Below, piece by piece: positions 56,614 to 64,000 of a stretch of 64,000 nucleotides of DNA. The DNA comes from Hymenopellis radicata. Lineage: Eukaryota; Basidiomycota; Agaricomycetes; Agaricales; Physalacriaceae. The DNA is taken from positions 1-64,000 of the forward strand of contig JADNRX010000051.1 in NCBI GenBank assembly GCA_015501595.1, given 5' to 3'. Position 1 is the first letter of the stretch; each line of letters begins with the position of its first letter. The translations under genes and the position numbers were made by a program. Below the pieces are notes generated by a model that was given only the letters and a program-made list of their open reading frames with translations, searched no databases and was not told the origin of the DNA.

Positions 56614-58700
56614 GATCGCGCTTAGCTTGATCACTAACCACCATCATCGTTTCTGGACGTCCATTCTACGTTTAATTCCTGCCAATTTTGTCAAAAGTAC
56701 AAACGAACTGTGCGTCTTATTACACCAATTTACGGCTGTCTTCCCCTGATGTTTCCTTTTCCTCCAGAGTATGAGCTACAAATCAAGCGCGGCCGTGCAG
56801 GAAAGTAGAAAATATCCTTGGGCAGCTGGTGTGTTGATTGCGCGCTCCATAGGCGCAACTCGCTGATATTCATTTCAAAGCATGTATAGACTTGATTGCG
56901 ACCAGCATACGGGGCAATGCGGCTCGAGTCGATATATTCTGGCCTTTTCGATAGAGGACACGCCAAGTAGGAGCTACGCGACGGCGAGGCCCTGCTCCTC
57001 CTAGGACCATATATTGGCCGGAGACCGTCCGAGGAACGCAACGCCCATACGCCAACGAAAGGTTTTCACCCCACATAGGCCTTGCAACTTGCAAGTCAGG
57101 CCTTGCTTGCTGCCTTGAGTCGAACCGGGTCAAGGACTTGATCATCCGAATTTCGAGGACGCGCGTCAGGTACTTCGTTTTACCGAATCGCCCCATATTC
57201 TGAAGCTCAATGGTACCACAGGTACAAAGGCCACCTATCATACAAACGATCCCAATCAACTTACCCCGGTGCTCTCGCAGGTGCGGATGGATGTGTACGG
57301 CAGGACGCACTCTCGTCTGTGTTGGACTGCAGAGAATGAACACCGCATTCCAATCGCCAACGTTCTCCCTCCAGTTCGCCTAGAATTACGGGAAAGTAAT
57401 GCGCGAGCGCAAGACTGGATTAACGCTATAGGAGAATTCGGAGTGCGTCTTGGGGAATGCACTACATTTCATTTGCTGATTGTCCTTTAGGTCATGGCCG
57501 GACGCACCACGTTGACGCTATATGCTGTCCCCCCTATAACCGGGCAAGTCCTATGATTTCCGCCGACCGCCTTCAAGTCAGATCATTCGCCCTCTCGGAT
57601 AACCGCGTACTAGTTGCACTATGCTGTGCCCCTCAAGTCAAATCCCACATCTCGTTCTTTTCATGCTGCTGGTCCAGGTCGCGGCGTCACGAATTACAAT
57701 CTCGACAAAATTGATGCCAAACTGCGCGTCAAACCGTTCCCTCTTTAGCAGGGCAGACAGTGGCGCCTAGGCCCCGTCGTCGAGGCTTATACGGACTGAA
57801 AGCCGATGACGTGGGTGTCGTGAAAGACGTCTAGTACGTCTTTGAAATAGACCGTCTCAGCTAGCGTCCTTGATGCTAGACATTTCCTCTTCGATATTGC
57901 ACGCCGCGAAGACAGACAGCCTCCTAGTTACAAGGCTCCTGCTCAGCGCGGACGAAACGCGACCAGGGCATTGCCGTGGTGCATTGTCATCTACGAACCG
58001 GTCGGGATATGGACCTCCGACCACGCTGCCATTTCCGTTTCCGCCATCTGTCAGGGTGAGTACGTCGCCCACCCCAGATTAATCCGCGCTGACTTCAGCT
58101 GCAGGCGGTCGCTTTCGTGCAGTCCACTACCCACCTACCGTACGCAGCAAACTCGAATGTCACGGGGCTCACGAGGACGACTATTCCGCAATTCGCTCTT
58201 CTATACGTCATACCCAGAACGGTGACAGAATTTCCAGCAGGGCGTACTTGCAAGAGAGTTGCAGTCTGCTGCGTTATGGTCGGGACCCAAATGCGGTGGA
58301 GGCGAGATGTAGGACCCTTCGCGTTGGGTTCACGCACATCCGTTTATCGGAGCATCACTCTCTTATCGAAGGAGATATACGATGGGCGATATACTGGATT
58401 GGAGGTGGAGGAGTGGGTATGCGAAGGAGTGTATGAGTATGGGAGGGATGCGAGGTGGGCGCTTCAGTGTGAGCTGGAGGTGGATAGTAGGTTGATCAGG
58501 TCGGTGCGGGACGCGTGTACGAGAACCGTGATGAAGAATCTGGGTATGAGGGTGTTACAGATGATTAGCCTTTCGATTGAGTGCATTTGGTTGAATAGAT
58601 GTGTTTGGATACCGTGATCTGGAATGTTATGCCTAACAGTAGTCTGCATTTGGACCAAGGGAAGCCTCAAAATCTAGTCTTCTAATACTGAAGAACAAAG
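56614..58700 (+). repeat. Upstream tract of type B genes, copy split by the LTR element, with a decayed gene
   Basis: The tract continues the sequence that stops at 44996 and matches 33.7-35.1 kb. Coding-like plus-strand text is present: RMDVYGRTHSRLCWTAENEH, PVRLELRESNARAQDWINAI (57285-57488), the exon at 58105-58240 (GGRFRAVHYPPTVRSKLECH, GAHEDDYSAIRSSIRHTQNG) and EVEEWVCEGVYEYGRDARWA, LQCELEVDSRLIRSVRDACT (58390-58560). They cannot be joined in one model. The family is unknown; the exon is preserved in both this tract and that at 34.9 kb. Confidence 0.6.
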
Positions 58701-58857
58701 TAGTGCAGTGGCGTCCTCTATACCACCGCGTAGCCCTGTCGCCAAGTCTTCCAGGACCGCCTGACACGCGGCGCTGATACGGCAGATCGTATATAAGCAG
58801 CTAAAAATTGAACAGAGGAGGTAGGACCAGATGTCCCACGCTGGTTCGCCTCTCTAC

Positions 58858-60125
58858 CTAAACGAAACACAGAACACCTCGACTTGCAAGTCGAGGCAAG
58901 GCAAGCCGTACTTTGTCTGCAAGGGTCGGATACACCACCTGAGTGATCAATACGTTTTGATCACTCTTCTCGAAATGAATGCTCCGCACGGTGCTAAACA
59001 CCGGATGCGAAAGAATGTCATCAAGCGACTGCCATGCCGCCTTCAGAGCATCGTTCTCTGGATCGGTAAATGTGAATGTGAGCTCTGTGAAATGTATGGT
59101 CGCCGTGGAGTCAGACATTACACGAAATGTAGACGACCACCACTTGATGACCTGACATGGATATTCGGAGCCACAGTCGATACCGAGATGAACATGCTGG
59201 AAGTGCAGACCAGCAAGCGGCAACGGACAAAGTGCATCTTCTTCGGACCCGTGATAATCCATCTACTCTAAGTGATGGTTAAGATCTAGGTGTCCAACCA
59301 AGCAAGCGATAGTCACACACCGTCCGTCATTTCAAATTTGAAGAATTTGAGAGGGGGGAATCCACGAAACAACACATCCCGCCACGCCGATAACTCGTGT
59401 GAACCATTGCCGAGAATGATTTCGCACTGCTTCAGGTTTGGCAGATCAACTCGACGTGTGAGCCAATCATGAAAATGAGCGTGTAGACCGCCGCCTTCAA
59501 GGCAGATGCATTCAAGCGATGGAAGGTGCAAGCGCTTGACAGAAGCACCCACACCGACTATATCGGGCTCATCGAAGACACCAAACAAGGTGACTCGTTT
59601 GATATTAGTTCCTTCCAAAGCCTCGAAGGCAACATGAAAGTCTTCGACGGTAAAGATGAACTCGAGATCAAGCTCGGCGAGTAGAGAGCTCCTCGGGATT
59701 TGGATCAAATCGAGGTAGGATTGGATTGCGTCTTTATTCCCGTCGTCCTTGTCCAGGAAGTAGAATCCCATGAATACTAGATTCGGGAGAAGAGAAAGCA
59801 GGGATGTGAGGCATGACATGTAGGTAGCAAGGGAAATATCATTAGAGCGTCTGGTCTTCAGGCTGATTTCGTCTTGTTGGGTGATCATCACTCTGCGGAT
59901 GAATGTTTGAAGATGGGGTACGGAGAGGAGTGCTTCATGCAGTTTAGCCATCCTTGAGTAGGAGTAAAGATCGAACTCTGTGTTGCGGAACAGAGTGCGT
60001 TGACTAAAGCTAGACCATGTCCGCGATACCAATGTGCAGCTCCGTAACGCGCGCTTGTCGTCGGAAAGATACTGAACAATCATGTCTACGAGTTCAGGTG
60101 GGAGAGAAGGGCTGCGCGATAACAT
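58858..60125 (-). CDS. F-box-like protein, type A, with shifted splice sites
   Basis: The start chosen is MLSRSPSLPPELVDMIVQYL at 60125. Exon 1 has RALRSCTLVSRTWSSFSQRT, VPHLQTFIRRVMITQ, FEALEGTNIKRVTLFG and LPNLKQCEIILGNG. With the splice sites used by its siblings, exon 2 would open with a TAG codon (AG TAG ATG). Using the donor GTGTGA two bases later and the acceptor GAGTAG five bases later joins TDG to MDYHGSEEDALCPLPLAGL in frame. Exon 2 then has LHFQHVHLGIDC, WWSSTFRVMSDSTATIHFTE, STVRSIHFEKSDQ and LPRLASRGVLCFV. The gene therefore seems able to make a full product. Confidence 0.78.
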
Positions 60126-60774
60126 GGTCAAGGAAGGATAGTACTAGGAAGATATCAATTCGTTGATATCTAGACGAAAGAGAAGGACTTACATCGAAAA
60201 AGAGTCCAACAGGGACGCGTCAGTCCGCGACCAGTCGGCGGCTGAACGGTGTTATTGGTGCGAGCAGGGACTCAAAGAAAGAGGTATACGCACGCGTTAA
60301 ATGCCGACGCGAACGGCGTCCAGAGACGGCTCGTATGCAACAGTTTCCTTCGCCCAGAAAATATGTAGCAACGACGACTTGATGCAAGTCGGAAGGGAAA
60401 ATGCGTGGACAAATGCGGAGGCTGAATTTCCCTGTTTATCTGTGGCAGCAGTAGTGGCGAAGTCGGACAGTACAGCAACTTGAAGAGCCGTTACTACTGC
60501 CTCTGTAGAACGATTCCGGGAACGTGTTCGATGATGGCAAGCCACAAGAGGCAGCCCGTTTTTAACCCGACACGTTGTGTTATCGATCACATGATGTGAG
60601 CTCGTTTAACTACTTTCGCGTTTCCGTTCAAATCTTCAGTACGTACGTTATGACAAGGATACAATACATCGCGTGAGGCGTACTACGCGTCCTTTATAAT
60701 ACGAGTTGGCTACCACTTCTGTCCCTCTGGTTCGACTTCCTCAGACGACTTTGCGCTACACTTTCCCATCCTCC
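60126..60774. other. Spacer between type A and type B genes
   Basis: It matches the spacer at 29400-29884 (first half) and the text near 43120-43340 (second half). No gene is supported. Confidence 0.5.
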
Positions 60775-62050
60775 CTACTCGAAGCAAAGAACTCCCCGAC
60801 TCGCAAGGCGCGGAAAAGCGTGCTGTATCTCGGATGCAAGCTCTGGCTCCGCCTGGGCGGTGATAAGGTCATTTTCATCAGAGTCCTCCTCGAAATGAAT
60901 GCGCTGCACGCAGGTAAATGCCGCATGGGACAGTACTTCATCAAGTGTCGCCCAATCAGCTGAAATTGCCTCGTCGTCGTCGATCTCCACGAATGTGAAG
61001 GTGAGTTCGACGAAATGAACGGTTGTGCGCGAATTGGCCAGGTGGAGCAACGTATAGGAGAGCCAGTTGATGAGTGTCTGCGCCCCGTAGCGCCCGAGAC
61101 CGGGTTCCGATATACATAGCTTGAAATGGTTGAAGTGAAGGCCCTCGAAGAGGCCCTCGTAAAGCGCCAGGTCTTCTAGGACGCCTAACGATTTCGTTAG
61201 GACTTGCTTTTAGGAGACAAACAAATAATAAACGAACGAGGCATCAATTCCAATCTGAATGATTCCAATCGGAGAGATACGGGTTGTAGAACATCCCGGA
61301 ACAATAGGTCTAGGTCGAAAGACTGATTGATGACAACCTCCAAGTGTTTTAAATTGGGAAACATGGTCGGGTAGTGGCGGAGCCACAAGCTAAGGGCAAT
61401 GTGCAGTTGTAGGACATCTGGCCAATCGACACGAAGCAGTTCAATGGCAGGAAGGTTTAGGACACTTATTGTCGAGCTGCCAAAATCCACCCGAAACGGA
61501 TCGCCCGGGGGTAGGGCTCCGTGTACAACACTACGCGCTTAACGTTGGTACCTTCTAAATATGAGAACATTTGTTGAAAATCGGCATCGCTACGAAGATT
61601 GCGGACGACGAGCTCCGTAAGTGATTCAGATGTGTGCAAGAAAGCGCGGAATGCTTCGATGAATTGGTGGTCGTGAGTATCCCAGGATCGGGATTTGTCG
61701 AATGTGATACAGAGATAGGTTAAACGAGGCATGAGAGAGAATAAGGCAACGAGGCAGGATAGATAGTCGTTCCGTGCCTCGCTGTGGGGTGGTGTCTGCC
61801 AGATTTTCATGTATCGGATGAGATTTTGGAGGTGGGGATAGCGGCGGAGGTGAGGAAGGAAACGGACTACCCGATTATAGTCATACAAGGAGATGTCGCG
61901 AAAGAGGGCGCGCTGACAGGGAACGATCCATGTCCGTGATATGAGCGCGCAGCTTTGCAGCCGGTCATAGCTATACTCCGGCCATTCACAGACCGTAATC
62001 TGTTCAACGATCAACTCCACGAGCTCTGGGAGTAAAAGAGGATTGTTCAT
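60775..62050 (-). CDS. F-box-like protein, type B, one C missing
   Basis: Exon 1 starts MNNPLLLPELVELIVEQITV at 62050 with LQSCALISRTWIVPCQRALF, FSLMPRLTYLCITFDKSRSW and DFQQMFSYLEGTNVKRVVLY. After TEPYP the frame slips: the run at 61507-61511 has five C (minus strand) where six would give PGDPFRVDFGSSTISVLNLP, matching the sibling at 29.9 kb. It goes on with PNLKHLEVVINQS and a phase-1 intron ending at about 61196. Exon 2 reads VLEDLALYEGLFEGLHFNHF, TVHFVELTFTFVEIDDD, VQRIHFEEDSDE and FPRLASRGVLCFE with TAG at 60775. The break is a probable homopolymer error. Confidence 0.78.
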
Positions 62051-64000
62051 GAGAGATGTACGGCGGTTAGTCTACCGCGAATAGAAGGACTCTTCACCAG
62101 AATGGAATCAGGTTTAGATACACTTGAATTGAGAAAGACATACTGGCAGGAATGATCTCGGAACTCGAATGTGCGAAATGTCATGTACCAGCCGGGCTAT
62201 AAGAAAAGTTAGAGCCTAGTCGCAGAAGACGCAGCCTTCCGAAATGTATGTCGAATATCTTAGATAAACGTGGGTACGGATGATGACGGTCAGAAGACAA
62301 AAGCGGCTTGATCGCGCTTTTGATCACGAACCACCATCATCGTTTGTGGAAAGGTCTAATCTGCGTTTGATTCCTGTTAATTTTGCCTGGTTGATACGTC
62401 CATGGGCAGCTGGTGCGTTGGCTACACGCCCCGGCGCGCGCAGACGTAACTTGCTGATATCCATGTTCAAAGCAGGTAACGACTTGAGGTCGACCAACAG
62501 GCCAACCCAACCTCCTTCCAGCCCATACGGATCCGGCTCGAGTCGCTTACTACGCGCCTTTTCCTTATTACGGCCTTTGAAACCGAGGACACGCCTCCCA
62601 GTACGGCGCAGCGCGACGGCGGGGCCTACTCCATGTCAACGCTTAGGACAATATCTTGACCGGATGCGCAATCGAGGAACGTAAAGCCTCCAGGACAGGT
62701 GTCGCATATGCAAGCCTGACGAATTGGTCGCCCGTATTGGCCTTGAAAACTGCAAGATGGGCACCTCTTGCTGTCTTGGCCCGAACAGGCCGACGAGAAA
62801 TCATCCCCAGGTTTCGAGGACGCGTCCAGACTTAGTGCGTAGTCGCGTCCATATCACTCAACAAATCCAAATTTATTCATTCCTAGCGAGTAACGGATCT
62901 GTTCTGAGTATCGGTGTCAGGCACGTCCTGTTCACCGAATCGCCCCATATCCTCAAACTCAGTGGTATCCGCAGCAAAGGATGATCCCCATTATCTCGCC
63001 CAACATTCGGTTCCTTCGGGAGGCGAAGATGGACGTATACCGCATGCCGCCCTGTCGTCTGCGTCGTTGGGCTCGTTCATGATTGAACTCGTTCGCCTGG
63101 GTTCAACCAGCGCGCTAGAAAGTCGGATCAACGTTAAAGGCAGACTTGGACTACGCGACTCGTGCGTGTGGGGGAATGCACTTCCCTCCATTCGCTAATT
63201 GTCATTCAGGTTATCCCTGCGCTACAACGTCAATTCGTCTGAATGCCCGCTAACATCCGCAAGGAGGAAATGATGGAACCCTTTTGTCAAATCTCTTACG
63301 GATGACTCCCGCCGTTACCGTTTTTTATGTTCTCGGATTTTCTCGCACCAGGAACACGCGAACGATTCACATGCAAGACTGACCTGAGGACGGTCGGGGA
63401 AAAAGCGACCGCCGAGCTACGTTCAGAATCATAGAGGATATACTGTGTTCAAGAGGATTGACCAGCGAGCATCAACCTGTCTCTCGTACGTGAATGTTCT
63501 TTTTGATTGACGGCCTACTGATAGGGTAGACGTGCAGCGCCTGAGCAAGAACCTTACGTCGTCAAGTTCCTGCTCTCCCATCGTCGCGCGGAAAACCTGA
63601 GCGCATACACGTCACACGGAGCTACCCAGGACGGGAATCGTGATATTTTGCTGAGATCTTGCTCGCTCGCAATTCCTCTTCCAGAAGGCTTTCATGTCCG
63701 GCCAGACGAGCTCACGGAATGCGACTTCGTTTGCTAGCCTTGAGGGCAGGGTCGTTCCACAGCATTGCGTGAGTCCGTTTCTTATTTCTTTCCAAATATA
63801 CATCCTGAAGCCAAATATCCCTTTCCTGTTTAGTCGTGGTCTCTCACAAATTGCTTTTTGCGCGTTCGCGCTCCATCGACATTCGATGGATGGCTCATGG
63901 CTCCAATACAATAGTTGCCCGGACCTGGCCTTCATAACCTTTTGCGCGACATTGTTTCTACCAGCGGGCGTATTGTTACCCTCTATTCAGCGAGAAACCG
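62051..64000 (+). repeat. Upstream tract of type B genes, copy cut by the window end
   Basis: The tract matches 33.5-36.2 kb in blocks; 63530-64000 is nearly identical to 35640-36170 (GGTAGACGTGCAGCGCCTGA and AAATATACATCCTGAAGCC are shared). A minus-strand frame at 63612-63850 reads MYIWKEIRNGLTQCCGTTLP as does 35715-35906, so a conserved but unidentified coding relic may be present. No intact gene was found. Confidence 0.6.

Noticed and set aside
1..64000. CRISPR arrays, bacterial operons or a biosynthetic gene cluster
   Set aside because: The window is fungal with spliced genes; no spaced repeats and no set of biosynthetic enzymes was seen.

Overview
The window reads as nuclear DNA of a mushroom-forming basidiomycete (Agaricomycete). 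Genes are split by short introns of about 46 to 62 bases with GTRNGY donors and CTNAC-like branch sites. The families present (DUF6535 membrane protein, large F-box/LRR families, XanA-type dioxygenase, tyrosine-recombinase retrotransposon) are typical of these fungi. No rRNA, complete tRNA or CRISPR was seen.

Positions 1-16800 are fairly gene dense. They hold a DUF6535 membrane protein (minus), a five-exon Hsp110/SSE1-type chaperone with a step-type heat-shock element upstream, a multi-finger C2H2 protein flanked by two decayed partial copies, a small acidic protein, two F-box-like genes (minus) and a multi-pass membrane protein (minus). An 86-base inverted repeat brackets the block with the chaperone and the zinc-finger gene.

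Positions 16800-44600 are a paralogue landscape. They contain a dead xanthine dioxygenase (XanA/TauD) copy, two single-exon F-box twins on the plus strand (21.3 and 38.9 kb) with decayed coiled-coil ORFs upstream, and an array of two-exon F-box-like genes that all lie on the minus strand. These fall into two sequence types. Type A lies at 14.4, 23.1 (truncated), 28.1, 41.5 and 58.9 kb; type B at 24.2, 29.9, 32.2, 43.4 and 60.8 kb. A related last-exon fragment lies at 41.0 kb. Type B genes are accompanied by copies of a shared 1 to 2.7 kb upstream tract, so the locus grew by repeated segmental duplication.

Positions 44992-56613 hold a nest of two retrotransposons. The outer one is an LTR element on the minus strand with 290-base LTRs, a 5-base target duplication (CCGGC), a gag ORF and no recognisable pol. 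Its gag is split by a 7283-base Ngaro/PAT-type tyrosine-recombinase retrotransposon on the plus strand (gag, RT, RNase H, YR) with the split direct repeat layout A1-ORFs-B1-A2-B2. Removing the inner element rejoins the outer gag in frame, with no target duplication. The rest, to 64000, continues the F-box array.

A quality warning cuts across the window. Several reading frames, including that of the conserved chaperone, are broken by single-base gains or losses inside mononucleotide runs. These look more like assembly errors than biology, so pseudogene calls that rest on one such indel should be treated with caution.
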